Assembly: GCF_009834545.1 (NCBI RefSeq)
Contig: NZ_CP019427.1
Coordinates: 1,837,001 to 1,901,000 of the forward strand
Length of the DNA stretch: 64,000 nt
Direction: 5' to 3'
DNA from: Pseudomonas sp. S04
Lineage (GTDB): Bacteria; Pseudomonadota; Gammaproteobacteria; Pseudomonadales; Pseudomonadaceae
Shown here: positions 48,808-57,423 of the stretch, one piece after another
Position numbering within the stretch: the stretch's first letter is position 1
Layout: each line of letters opens with the position of its first letter
Translations under genes and position numbers: made by a program
Notes under the pieces: generated by a model
Databases searched by the model: none
Told to the model about the DNA's origin: nothing
The model's input: only the letters and a program-made list of their open reading frames with translations

Positions 48808-48984
48808 TTACTGGTTCGTGGGGGGATAGAAGCTGGAAGCGCGCGAATGATCGTGATTGTCATATTTGCCGTGGACCTGGCTGACAAGCACCGTGAAATC
48901 CTCCTCCCGACCCTCCACAAAAAACCGCTGTGGCTTTAAAAACTCAAGATTCCAGCCAGACTTGCCGATGCAGTCCTTAACCCC
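48808..48984 (-). pseudogene. Decayed C-terminal fragment of a hypothetical gene
   Basis: The minus strand holds an open frame of 58 codons with coding-like composition and no usable start codon: it opens after a TAG at 48985-48987, and no ATG, GTG or TTG occurs near the N-terminus. The text reads KDCIGKSGWNLEFLKPQRFFVE, then ..VLVSQVHGKYDNHDHSRASSF.., ending PPTNQ. This looks like the tail of a protein whose front has been lost, with the promoter and Shine-Dalgarno of the fimbrial-like gene now overlapping its broken end. I do not recognise the family. Confidence 0.5.
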
Positions 48985-49000
48985 CTAAGGAGTGTTGACC

Positions 49001-49381
49001 ATGAACGGCAAGCAGCTATTGCTCGGAATCAGTTTGTACGCTGTATTCAATGGCTCGTGTGTGGCGGCCAGCGCGCCTTTGCAGGGCGTTATCCACTTTC
49101 AGGGTGCGATTGTCGAACCCGCCTGCACCTCGAGCACGGGCGCGGGTGCCGTAGTGGCGTTGACGGGGTGCCCGGCGCAGAGCCGGGGTGCGACTATCGA
49201 GGCACGACGGGTGATGCCAGTGAGTCATGTCACGGCGCGTGACGCTTCGGCGGTCAAGGCCAAGTTGCTGTCCGATACTGGGCGGGACAGTCGGTATTTC
49301 GATCAGCAGTATCAGTTAGTGGACGAAACCGGCAAGCCGCTACGCTCGGGTAATTACCTGATCACCCTGATCATGCCTTGA
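49001..49381 (+). CDS. Type 1 fimbrial-like exported protein
   Basis: A 126-residue exported protein: signal peptide MNGKQLLLGISLYAVFNGSCVAAS (cleavage about residue 23), then a fimbrial-subunit-like opening (LQGVIHFQGAIVEPACTSS) with two cysteines (EPAC and GCPAQS) and a C-terminal alternating hydrophobic strand (NYLITLIMP). It resembles chaperone-usher pilins but is short, and no chaperone or usher is present. AAGGAG lies 11-16 bases before the ATG. It may be a stand-alone relative or a lone remnant of a fimbrial cluster. Confidence 0.7.
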   Translation: MNGKQLLLGISLYAVFNGSCVAASAPLQGVIHFQGAIVEPACTSSTGAGAVVALTGCPAQSRGATIEARRVMPVSHVTARDASAVKAKLLSDTGRDSRYFDQQYQLVDETGKPLRSGNYLITLIMP

Positions 49382-49449
49382 GAGCGGGTACAACGAATGC
49401 AGGCAAGGGTTGAGAGGATGAGTGGTCTGGGCGGTGCATTGCCGGCATT

Positions 49450-49470
49450 AATAGGAAGCATTACTATTCA
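49450..49470. promoter_or_regulatory. Possible degenerate Fur box before fecI
   Basis: An AATAG-N9-CTATT dyad in an AT-rich segment about 25-45 bases upstream of the sigma factor start. It matches about half of the 19-base Fur consensus. Suggested mainly by the context (fecI-type genes are normally Fur-controlled). Confidence 0.3.
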
Positions 49471-49496
49471 CGCCCTCGCCACCACAGCGCACCGTG

Positions 49497-49997
49497 ATGA
49501 CCCCCAAGCTGCCCCGCAGACCCGGATTTTTCGAGCACTACGAAGAGTTGGTCGGAACCTGGACGCGCCGGTTGAGAAATCGCCAGCAAGCCGAGGACCT
49601 GGCCCACGACACCTTCGTGCGGGTGCTGGAATCCGACTCGAGCCAGGTGCAGCAGCCGCGGGCCTATTTGCACCAGACTGCGCGCAACATCGCGGTGGAT
49701 GGTTATCGGCGTGAGGACCGGCGGGGCGCCATGGAGTCCGAGGCGCTGGATCCTCGTGGGTCGTCGAGCGATGACCCGGAGCACTACATGCACGCGATCC
49801 AGCTGGCAGACTGCATCGAGCGGGCGCTGTCCGAGTTGCCCGCCAACTGTCGCAAGGTGTTCATCTGGCAGAAGCTCGAAGGGCTGACCCAGGCGGAAAT
49901 CGCCGAACGCCTGGGACTGTCTAAAAACATGGTGGAAAAGTATATGATCCGCACCCTGCGGCATCTACGTGAGCGCCTCGACGGGGCTGCGCCATGA
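49497..49997 (+). CDS. fecI: ECF sigma factor, FecI-type
   Basis: A 166-residue extracytoplasmic-function sigma factor: region 2 (ELVGTWTRRLRNRQQAEDLAHDTFVRVLES) and region 4 (ALSELPANCRKVFIWQKLEGLTQAEIAERLGLSKNMVEKYMIRTLRHLRERL). It directs transcription of the outer-membrane receptor gene downstream when signalled by FecR. An in-frame GTG at 49494 is an alternative start. The FecR gene follows in the same direction with the classic fecI-fecR-fecA order. The symbol rests on synteny and on the FecA-like receptor. Confidence 0.85.
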   Translation: MTPKLPRRPGFFEHYEELVGTWTRRLRNRQQAEDLAHDTFVRVLESDSSQVQQPRAYLHQTARNIAVDGYRREDRRGAMESEALDPRGSSSDDPEHYMHAIQLADCIERALSELPANCRKVFIWQKLEGLTQAEIAERLGLSKNMVEKYMIRTLRHLRERLDGAAP

Positions 49998-50040
49998 ACA
50001 GCCAGCCATTTCCAGCCACCGCCCGACAGGACCTTGCATG

Positions 50041-51012
50041 ATGGATAACCATGATTGCGCGTGCGGACAGACCACGGTTCGCGACGAGGCGGCGCTGTGG
50101 TTTTCCCGTGTGCAGGATGCACCGCTGAACCCAGGCGACCAGCAACGGTTCAACGCCTGGCTGGCGCAACACCCACAGCACCGCGACGAATATCAACTGC
50201 TGCAAGGCCTGTGGCGTGCCACCGAGCTGGTGCCCAAGGCGCGCTTGCAAGCCCTGTGCGCAACCCCACCCACGCAGCTCAAGCGCCGACCACTGCTGCA
50301 GTATGCGGTGGCAGCCAGTGTGCTGGTGGTGGCGGTGGGTTTCGGCCTGTTCAATGGCCTGGGTGGTCCGGCCAGTTACCGTGCAGAGTTTTCCACCGTC
50401 TTGGGCGAGCGACGCCAGGTGAGCTTGCCGGACGGCTCGCTGATCGAGCTGAACAGTCGCAGCCAGGTCCGGGTGAATTTCCAGGGCGACCAGCGGCGCA
50501 TCGAACTGACCCAGGGCGAGGCCATGTTCAACGTCGCGCACGACAGCAGCCGGCCCTTTGTGGTGGCGGCGGGCACGGGCAAGGTGACGGTCACGGGCAC
50601 TCGCTTCGATGTACGCCGCGACGCTCAGGAAACGCGGGTGGTGGTGGAGCAGGGCAGGGTCAAGGTGCAGGGGCACGACAGTGAATTCGTCAGCCTCTCG
50701 GCGGGACTGGCAACCCGGGTTGACGCTCAGGGTCGGGTCGCCCCGGCCCGGGCGGTCGATGCCCAGGCGCTGACCGCCTGGCGCAGCGGCAAGCTGGTGT
50801 TCAACGATGCCAGCCTCAGTGAAGTGGCAGCAGAAGTCTCGCGCTATCGGCAGCGGCCGTTGACCGTGGGCAGCGCAGCGGTGGGCAATCTACGCCTGAG
50901 CAGCGTGTTCAAGACTGACAACACCGAGGCCTTGCTCAAGGCCTTGCCGAGCATCCTGCCGGTGGCGATCCGGACCCGCGATGACGGCAGCCAGGAAATA
51001 ATTGCGCGATAG
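50041..51012 (+). CDS. fecR: FecR-type anti-sigma/transmembrane signal transducer
   Basis: A 323-residue protein: cytoplasmic N-terminal DUF4880 domain (about 8-60; RDEAALWFSRVQDAPLNPGDQQRFNAWLAQHPQHRDEY), one transmembrane helix (about 86-106, VAASVLVVAVGFGLFN), periplasmic FecR domain (about 115-215) and a C-terminal STN-like domain. It relays receptor occupancy to FecI. ATG codons at 50038 and 50041 are adjacent; either may be used. The start is about 40 bases after the fecI stop codon. Confidence 0.88.
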   Translation: MDNHDCACGQTTVRDEAALWFSRVQDAPLNPGDQQRFNAWLAQHPQHRDEYQLLQGLWRATELVPKARLQALCATPPTQLKRRPLLQYAVAASVLVVAVGFGLFNGLGGPASYRAEFSTVLGERRQVSLPDGSLIELNSRSQVRVNFQGDQRRIELTQGEAMFNVAHDSSRPFVVAAGTGKVTVTGTRFDVRRDAQETRVVVEQGRVKVQGHDSEFVSLSAGLATRVDAQGRVAPARAVDAQALTAWRSGKLVFNDASLSEVAAEVSRYRQRPLTVGSAAVGNLRLSSVFKTDNTEALLKALPSILPVAIRTRDDGSQEIIAR

Positions 51013-51109
51013 ATTCAGGTTTTTTTCGAGTTCTTCGTCTTCTTGTCCAACTGCAACTGGTTTGCATTAACAGCCGCACCTATTTGCGATCAACAGGACA
51101 AGGTTCGAC

Positions 51110-53560
51110 GTGAAAAACCCCCGCGCGAAAAACAACAAACCCGCCACGCTTTCTTCCCGTTGGCTGCCCCTGGCGCTGGCACTGGCCGTCAATGCGGGCC
51201 TGCCGCTGGCGTATGCCGAGGCGGCTGGCGGCAATATCCAGATTCAAGCGCAACCCTTGGGGACGGCCCTCAGCCAACTGGGTCAGCAGACCTCCCTGCA
51301 GGTGTTTTTCGATCCGCAACTGGTGGCCGGCAAGCAGGCGCCGGCGGTGGACGGCAACTTGTCGCCGGAGCAAGCCTTGCGCCAGTTGCTGCAGGGCAGC
51401 GGCCTGGAGTATTCGATCGACCAGGGTTCGGTGACCCTGAGCCCGGCCGCCACTTCGACATCCGCAGCGGGTCCGCTGGAACTGGGGGTGACCGACATCA
51501 CGGTGGTCGGCGACTGGCTGGCTGACGCCAATGCGGCGGTGGTGCAGAACCACCCTGGTGCACGCACGGTGATCCGTCGTGAGGCCATGGTCGAGCAGGG
51601 TGCGATGACCGTCGGCGACGTGCTCAAGCGCGTACCCGGGGTGCAGGTCCAGGACGCCAACGGCACGGGCGGCAGTGACATCTCCCTGAACGTCGGCGTG
51701 CGCGGTCTGACCTCGCGCCTGTCACCGCGCTCCACGGTGTTGATCGACGGTGTCCCGGCCGCCTTCGCCCCTTACGGCCAGCCGCAATTGTCGATGGCGC
51801 CGATCTCTTCCGGCAACCTCGACAGCATCGACGTGGTACGGGGCGCAGGGTCGGTTCGTTATGGCCCGCAGAACGTCGGCGGGGTGATCAACTTCGTCAC
51901 CCGGGCCATCCCGGAGAAAGCCACCGGGGAAATCGGCAGCACCCTGGAAACCTCCCAGCGCGGTGGCTGGAAGCACATCGACACGGCGTTTCTCGGCGGC
52001 ACCGCGGACAACGGCATGGGCGTGGCACTGTTGTACTCCGGGGTCAACGGCAACGGCTATCGGCAGAGCAATAACGACAACGACATCGACGACGTGATCC
52101 TCAAGACTCACTGGGCGCCCACCGATGTCGACGATTTTTCGCTGAACTTCCACTACTACGACGCCAAGGCTGACATGCCCGGCGGGCTGACCCAGCAACA
52201 GTACGACGAAGATCCCTACCAGTCGGTGCGCGACCACGACAACTTCGCCGGTCGGCGCAAGGACGTGTCCTTCAAGTGGGCGCGGCTGATCGGCGATCGT
52301 ACCCAGGCCGAAGTGCTGACCTACTACTCCGACAGTTTTCGCGGCAGCACCATCGCCGCCCGCGACCAGAAAACCCTGAGTTCCTACCCGCGCACCTACT
52401 ACACCTTCGGCATCGAGCCACGGGTGTCCCATGTGTTCGATGTCGGTCCGACTTCCCAGGAAGTCAGCGTCGGTTATCGCTACCTCAAGGAGGGCATGCA
52501 CGAACAGGCCAGCCGCCTGGCGCTGGTGAACAACCAGCCGGTGCAGACCCCGACCTCCGACGGCCACGTGTACCAGGACCGCACCGGCGGCACCGAAGCC
52601 AACGCGTTCTACGTCGACAACAAAATTGATGTCGGCAACTGGACCGTGACCCCGGGCATTCGTTTTGAAGACATCCGCACCGAGTGGCACGACCGCCCGG
52701 TGCTCGATACGTCGGGCAAACCGGTGCAGGAGAAACGCCGCAGCATCGACAGCCATGAACCGCTGCCGGCCTTGAGCGTGATGTATCACCTGTCCGATGC
52801 CTGGAAGCTGTTCGCCAACTACGAAACCTCGTTCGGCTCCTTGCAGTATTTCCAGCTGGGCCAGGGCGGTTCGGGTGACGAGACCGCCAGCGGCCTGAAT
52901 CCGGAGAAAGCCAAGACCTACGAAATCGGTACGCGCTACAACGATGATGTGTGGGGCGCTGAAGTGACGCTGTTCTACATCGACTTCGACGAAGAGCTGC
53001 AATACATCAGCAACGATGCCGGCTGGACCAACCTGGGCGCCACCACCCACCAGGGCATTGAAGCCTCGGTGCACTACGACATGGCCGCGCTCGACCCACG
53101 GCTCGATGGCCTGACCGCCAATGCCGGGGTCACCTACACCCGCGCCGTGTATGAAGGCGAGATCCCCGGCTTCAAGGGCCGTGACCTGCCGTTCTACTCC
53201 CGGCAGGTAGCCACCGTCGGCCTGCGTTACGACGTCAACCGCTGGACCTACAACGTCGATGCGTTCGCCCAGTCCAAGCAGCACTCACCGGGCACTGCGG
53301 TGAATGCCGATGGCAGTTTCAGCGGCGACTACATCACCGAAGGCACTGCCGACGGACAGTACGGCGACATCCCGGGTTATGTGACCTGGAACGTGCGTGG
53401 CGGCTATGACTTTGGCGCGCAACTGTCGAACCTGAAGCTCGGCGCCGGGGTGAAAAACCTCTTCGACAAGCAGTACTTCACCCGCTCCAGCGACAACAAT
53501 GCGGGGATGTACGTGGGTGCGCCAAGGACCTTCTTCGTCCAGGCCAGCGTTGGTTTCTGA
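51110..53560 (+). CDS. fecA: TonB-dependent ferric citrate-type receptor (FecA-like)
   Basis: An 816-residue outer-membrane receptor starting with GTG. Signal peptide (about 1-37), N-terminal signalling STN domain (about 40-115; GNIQIQAQPLGTALSQLGQQTSLQVFFDPQLV), plug (about 145-260; RSTVLIDGVPAAFAPYGQPQLSMAP and VRYGPQNVGGVINFVTRAIP closely resemble E. coli FecA) and a 22-strand barrel ending in Phe. It imports a ferric chelate, most likely ferric citrate, and signals to FecR/FecI. Exact ligand proof is not possible from sequence. It is convergent with an MFS gene, with a REP between. Confidence 0.82.
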   Translation: MKNPRAKNNKPATLSSRWLPLALALAVNAGLPLAYAEAAGGNIQIQAQPLGTALSQLGQQTSLQVFFDPQLVAGKQAPAVDGNLSPEQALRQLLQGSGLEYSIDQGSVTLSPAATSTSAAGPLELGVTDITVVGDWLADANAAVVQNHPGARTVIRREAMVEQGAMTVGDVLKRVPGVQVQDANGTGGSDISLNVGVRGLTSRLSPRSTVLIDGVPAAFAPYGQPQLSMAPISSGNLDSIDVVRGAGSVRYGPQNVGGVINFVTRAIPEKATGEIGSTLETSQRGGWKHIDTAFLGGTADNGMGVALLYSGVNGNGYRQSNNDNDIDDVILKTHWAPTDVDDFSLNFHYYDAKADMPGGLTQQQYDEDPYQSVRDHDNFAGRRKDVSFKWARLIGDRTQAEVLTYYSDSFRGSTIAARDQKTLSSYPRTYYTFGIEPRVSHVFDVGPTSQEVSVGYRYLKEGMHEQASRLALVNNQPVQTPTSDGHVYQDRTGGTEANAFYVDNKIDVGNWTVTPGIRFEDIRTEWHDRPVLDTSGKPVQEKRRSIDSHEPLPALSVMYHLSDAWKLFANYETSFGSLQYFQLGQGGSGDETASGLNPEKAKTYEIGTRYNDDVWGAEVTLFYIDFDEELQYISNDAGWTNLGATTHQGIEASVHYDMAALDPRLDGLTANAGVTYTRAVYEGEIPGFKGRDLPFYSRQVATVGLRYDVNRWTYNVDAFAQSKQHSPGTAVNADGSFSGDYITEGTADGQYGDIPGYVTWNVRGGYDFGAQLSNLKLGAGVKNLFDKQYFTRSSDNNAGMYVGAPRTFFVQASVGF

Positions 53561-53574
53561 TAGGCCGCAGTGCT

Positions 53575-53622
53575 TTCATCGCGAGCAGGCTCGCTCCCAC
53601 AAACGAGCCAGCTCGCGATGCT
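53575..53622. repeat. REP pair between convergent genes
   Basis: CATCGCGAGCAGGCTCGCTC at 53578-53597 facing a shortened second copy (GAGCCAGCTCGCGATGC) at about 53604-53621, in the 63-base gap between the ends of fecA and the MFS gene. Confidence 0.75.
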
Positions 53623-53623
53623 G

Positions 53624-54775
53624 TCACACCTTCAACACTTTCCCGCCAATGGCCACTGCCACCAGCAACAGCGCCATCAAGCCAAAGGCAAAACTCAGGC
53701 TGCTGGCGTGGGCGACAAAACCGATCACTGCGGGCCCGGCGAGGATGCCGGCATAACCCAGGGTGGTGATAGCCGGCACGGCAATGCTTTCGGGCATCAC
53801 CGTCTGTTTGCCGACCGCGGTGTACAGCACCGGCACGATGTTCGAACAGCCCACGCCCAGTAGCGCATAGCCCACCAGGGCCGCTTCCCAGCTCGGGGCA
53901 AAGGTCGCCAGGAACAAGCCCGCGGCGGCGGTCAGGCCACCGAACACGATCACCCGGGTAGCGCCCAGTCGGCGGACAATCCGGTCGCCGGTCAGGCGTC
54001 CGATGGTCATGGTCAGGGCGAACGCCGCATACCCCAATCCCGCATACGCCGTGTCGATCCCACGCTCCTGGGCGAGGAATACCGCGCTCCAGTCCAGTGC
54101 CGCGCCTTCAGCCAGGAACACGATGAAGCACATGCCACCGATGAACAGCACGATCCCGTGGGGCACCGCAAACGCCGGCCCGGTGCTTTCGCTGCCGTAG
54201 GTCAGCAGATGGGGCGCGGCCTTGAACAGGGCCGCCAGCAGCATCAGGATCACCACGGCCATCGCCCCCAGCGGAGAAATGCCCAGGCCCAGCAGGGCGC
54301 TGACCCCCGCCGCGCCGACAATCCCACCGAGGCTGAACATGCCATGAAAACCCGACATCATGGTCTTGCCGCTGGCGCGCTCGACAATCACCGCCTGCAG
54401 GTTGGTCGTCGAGTCCACCGTACCCAGACCGGCACCGAACAGGAACAGCGCGCCAATCAGCAGGGGCACCGTGGACACCGTCGCCAGCAACGGCAGCGCC
54501 AGGCAGATCAGCAGCGTGCCACCGGTCAGTACGCGCCGACAGCCAAAGCGCGTCGCCAGCACGCCGGCCAGCGGCATCGCCAGGATCGAGCCGACCCCCA
54601 GGCTCAGTAGCAGCAGGCCGAGGGTGCCTTCATCCAACCCGGCCCGTGCCTTGGCGTAGGGCACCAGCGGCGCCCACGCGGCAATGCCAAAGCCGGCGAT
54701 GAAGAATGCGATGCGGGTCGACATCTGCTCGAGGCGCCCAGGGATTACCTGGGCGGGTGACGTGATGGCGGTCAT
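53624..54775 (-). CDS. MFS transporter, YbjJ-like
   Basis: A 383-residue transporter with twelve predicted transmembrane helices (MSTRIAFFIAGFGIAAWAPLVPYAK at TM1; GVLATRFGCRRVLTGG for the MFS loop). It is most like the YbjJ group of uncharacterised exporters. Start at 54775 (MTAITSPAQ) rather than 54820; the upstream part is not family-like. It is divergent from the DapF-fold gene with a 159-base gap. Confidence 0.87.
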   Translation of the reverse strand: MTAITSPAQVIPGRLEQMSTRIAFFIAGFGIAAWAPLVPYAKARAGLDEGTLGLLLLSLGVGSILAMPLAGVLATRFGCRRVLTGGTLLICLALPLLATVSTVPLLIGALFLFGAGLGTVDSTTNLQAVIVERASGKTMMSGFHGMFSLGGIVGAAGVSALLGLGISPLGAMAVVILMLLAALFKAAPHLLTYGSESTGPAFAVPHGIVLFIGGMCFIVFLAEGAALDWSAVFLAQERGIDTAYAGLGYAAFALTMTIGRLTGDRIVRRLGATRVIVFGGLTAAAGLFLATFAPSWEAALVGYALLGVGCSNIVPVLYTAVGKQTVMPESIAVPAITTLGYAGILAGPAVIGFVAHASSLSFAFGLMALLLVAVAIGGKVLKV

Positions 54776-54934
54776 GGAAAATCCTTGGTCTTTCAATGGA
54801 AGCGACAAACAGGGGCACATCCTTGCACATCAGTGACCGTCAGACGACCTCGGGGTTCGTCACCAGGTGGTTCGTTGATCCGAGGAAATCGCCTACAGTG
54901 GGCAATCACTCCAGACTCAACCCAGGATCTGTTC

Positions 54935-55927
54935 ATGACCTCGTTGTTTGATGCACGCGGGAACATCTATGCGGTGGTCAGCCCCCAGCAATTGCGCGAA
55001 CTGGGGATCGACCTGCCTGACACCGCCGCCGAGGCGGCGCAACAACGAATGGCCTGGACTTCACGGGCGATCCTGGCCTGCTGCAGTTGGGCGCCGGGCA
55101 CGCGGCCAGACGGGGCCAAGGCGCATCGCAGCGATGGTTTGCTGGTCGGCCCATTTCAACAGGCCGCGCCCTTTGACCTGTTGATCGTCAACACCGACGG
55201 GACCCTGGCCGAGCGCAGTGGTAATGGCTTGACCATCTTCGCCCAGGCGCTGACCGAGCAGGGCTTGATGCTGGCCGAGGGCTGCAGTCTGCTCAAGGTC
55301 CATCATGACCAGGGCAACGCCCGGTCGCCCGTGCAAACCTCGGTACACGCGGCCGAAGTCGAGGCTGTGCAAGGGTTTTGGCTGGACCTGGGCAAACCTC
55401 AGTTCGGCCCGCCGGCGGTGGCGGCTCAGGGAGTGTCAGCGGCGCAGTTGAATCAGCGACCATTGAGCCATGTGCCACAGCTGGCCCGGGTCAATCCTCA
55501 GTGGCAACACAGTCAATTCGTGCGCATCGGCAACCCCCATTGCGTGACGTTGGTGACCCAGGCGGACGGGCTGCCGAGCAACCTGCAGATGGCCGCTCCC
55601 GGCCTGGCGGACGACCTGACTCGCATTGCATTCGCCCCACCCAGCGGCGGGGGGCAGCCCTGTGCCGCCGGGGTCAATCTGCAATGGGCAATGCGCGAAT
55701 CGGCCAACCGCCTCAGTGCCCGGGTGTTCGAACGTGGCGAAGGCCCGACCGCGTCCTCGGGCACCAGCGCCAGCGCGGTAGCCTGTGCCGCGTGGAGTGT
55801 CGGCTGGGTGACCGCGGGCACGGTGGCGGTGGTGATGCCCGGCGGCACGGCCCCAGTGTTGCTCGAAGAGCAGGACGGTGAGTTGAACCGGGTCAGCTTG
55901 TTCGGGACGGCGCGCTTGATCCGGTGA
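54935..55927 (+). CDS. DapF-fold protein lacking both catalytic cysteines
   Basis: A 330-residue protein of the diaminopimelate epimerase fold. The two half motifs are clear (NTDGTLAERSGNGLTIFA and ERGEGPTASSGTSASAV, with GNPHCV conserved), but both catalytic Cys are replaced by Ser (Ser95 where DapF has CGNG, Ser275 where it has ACGTG). It therefore cannot use the normal two-cysteine epimerase chemistry. The length is larger than typical DapF (about 275). No lys operon genes are nearby. Start at 54935 (MTSLFDARGN). It may be a pseudo-epimerase or use other chemistry. Confidence 0.8.
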   Translation: MTSLFDARGNIYAVVSPQQLRELGIDLPDTAAEAAQQRMAWTSRAILACCSWAPGTRPDGAKAHRSDGLLVGPFQQAAPFDLLIVNTDGTLAERSGNGLTIFAQALTEQGLMLAEGCSLLKVHHDQGNARSPVQTSVHAAEVEAVQGFWLDLGKPQFGPPAVAAQGVSAAQLNQRPLSHVPQLARVNPQWQHSQFVRIGNPHCVTLVTQADGLPSNLQMAAPGLADDLTRIAFAPPSGGGQPCAAGVNLQWAMRESANRLSARVFERGEGPTASSGTSASAVACAAWSVGWVTAGTVAVVMPGGTAPVLLEEQDGELNRVSLFGTARLIR

Positions 55928-55938
55928 ATTCAGATCCG

Positions 55939-56155
55939 CCATCGCGAGCAAGCTCGCACAAGGGTTAAGGCTGCCCACAAATCCCGCATACACCCAGCAA
56001 ACCTTTGTAGGAGCGAGCCTGCTCGCGAAGAACCTGAGGGCGACGCGTTGTTTCAGGCAGCACGCGTTATCGTTGACGACCATCGCGAGCAGGCTCGCAC
56101 AGGGTGATTTTTGCCATGCCTGGCCCCTTGTGGGAGCGAGCTTGCTCGCGATGAG
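55939..56155. repeat. Cluster of four REP elements
   Basis: Four REP copies in alternating orientation at about 55939-55958, 56006-56029, 56081-56100 and 56128-56153 (core GGAGCGAGC-TTGCTCGCGA or its complement), in the 238-base gap between the convergent DapF-fold and codA genes. Otherwise the gap has no gene. Confidence 0.88.
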
Positions 56156-56165
56156 GCCGATCGGA

Positions 56166-57410
56166 TCAAGCCGAGCCAAACATCTCGACCACTGGCATCT
56201 GGCGTTTCATCAACACCTTGCCGCCGCGGATCGAGTACAGCGGCAGTCCCTGGCTGCGGATCACTTCGTAGTCACTGTCGGCCGAGAGGATCAGCAGGTT
56301 GGCTGGCCGCCCCGGTTCCAGCCCGTAGCGGTCGCCCAGGGCCATGGCCTTGGCGCTGTTGTCGGTCACCAGGTCCAGCGAGCTTTGCAGGTTGCGGTAG
56401 CCGAGCATGTGGCAGATGTGCAGGCCGGCTTCCAGGACCCGCAAGATGTTGCCATTGCCCAGTGGGTACCACGGGTCGACGATCGAGTCCTGGCCAAAAC
56501 ACACGTTCATGCCGGCTTCGAGCAACTCGTTGACCCGGGTCACGCCCCGGCGTTTCGGGAAATTGTCGAAGCGCCCTTGCAAGTGAATGCTCTCGGTCGG
56601 GCAGGAGACAAAACTGATCCCCGAGTGCCCCAGCAGGCGAAACAGCTTGGCGCAGTAAGCGTTGTCGTAGGAGCCCATGGCTGTGGTGTGGCTGGCGGTC
56701 ACCCGCGCACCCATGTCGCGGCTGCGAGCTTCTTCGGCCAGCACTTCGAGAAAGCGCGAGTGCGGGTCGTCGGTTTCGTCGCAATGCACGTCTACCAGGC
56801 AGCCGGTGCGCTCGGCCAGGTCCATCAGGAATTTCACCGAGCTGACACCCTGGTCGCGGGTGTATTCAAAATGCGGAATGCCCCCCACCACGTCGGCGCC
56901 CAGGCGAATCGCTTCCTCCATCAGCTCGCGGCCATTGCGGTAGGACTCGATGCCTTCCTGGGGGAAGGCGACGATCTGCAGGTCGATCAGGTGCCGGCTC
57001 TCTTCGCGCACTTCGAGCATGGCCTTGAGCGCGGTCAGTTGCGGGTCGGTGACATCGACGTGGGTGCGCACATGCTGGATGCCATGGGCGGCGAGGGTGT
57101 CGATGGTCTTTTTCGCCCGGGTCTTGGTGTCTTCCTGGGTAATGGTCGCTTTACGCTCGCCCCAGCATTCGATGCCTTCGAACAGCGTGCCGCTCATGTT
57201 CCAGCGCGGCTCACCGGCGGTCAGCGTGGCGTCGAGGTGAATGTGCGGCTCGACGAAAGGCGGCACCACCAGGTTGCCACCCGCGTCGAGGTCGTCGGGG
57301 CCCAGGGTCGGTGCCTCGGTCTGGCGGGCGATCCCGCTGATCAGGCCGTTTTCCAGGTGCAGCTCATGCAGGCCTTCACGGTTGCGCAGGCGGGCGTTGA
57401 TGATGTGCAT
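56166..57410 (-). CDS. codA: Cytosine deaminase
   Basis: A 414-residue amidohydrolase very close to E. coli CodA. Metal ligands: His56 and His58 (VEPHIHLD), His209 (VHCDE) and Asp308 (FGQDSIVDP); Glu212 is the catalytic acid and His241 is in TASHTTAMGS. It deaminates cytosine to uracil and ammonia, giving a nitrogen source and pyrimidine salvage. It is 13 bases after codB in the same direction, so they form an operon. The REP cluster follows its end. Confidence 0.94.
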   Translation of the reverse strand: MHIINARLRNREGLHELHLENGLISGIARQTEAPTLGPDDLDAGGNLVVPPFVEPHIHLDATLTAGEPRWNMSGTLFEGIECWGERKATITQEDTKTRAKKTIDTLAAHGIQHVRTHVDVTDPQLTALKAMLEVREESRHLIDLQIVAFPQEGIESYRNGRELMEEAIRLGADVVGGIPHFEYTRDQGVSSVKFLMDLAERTGCLVDVHCDETDDPHSRFLEVLAEEARSRDMGARVTASHTTAMGSYDNAYCAKLFRLLGHSGISFVSCPTESIHLQGRFDNFPKRRGVTRVNELLEAGMNVCFGQDSIVDPWYPLGNGNILRVLEAGLHICHMLGYRNLQSSLDLVTDNSAKAMALGDRYGLEPGRPANLLILSADSDYEVIRSQGLPLYSIRGGKVLMKRQMPVVEMFGSA

Positions 57411-57423
57411 CAGGCGAATCCCT

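Noticed and set aside
51722..53284. A 520-codon open frame on the minus strand
   Set aside because: Antisense to the FecA-like barrel; no family resemblance.
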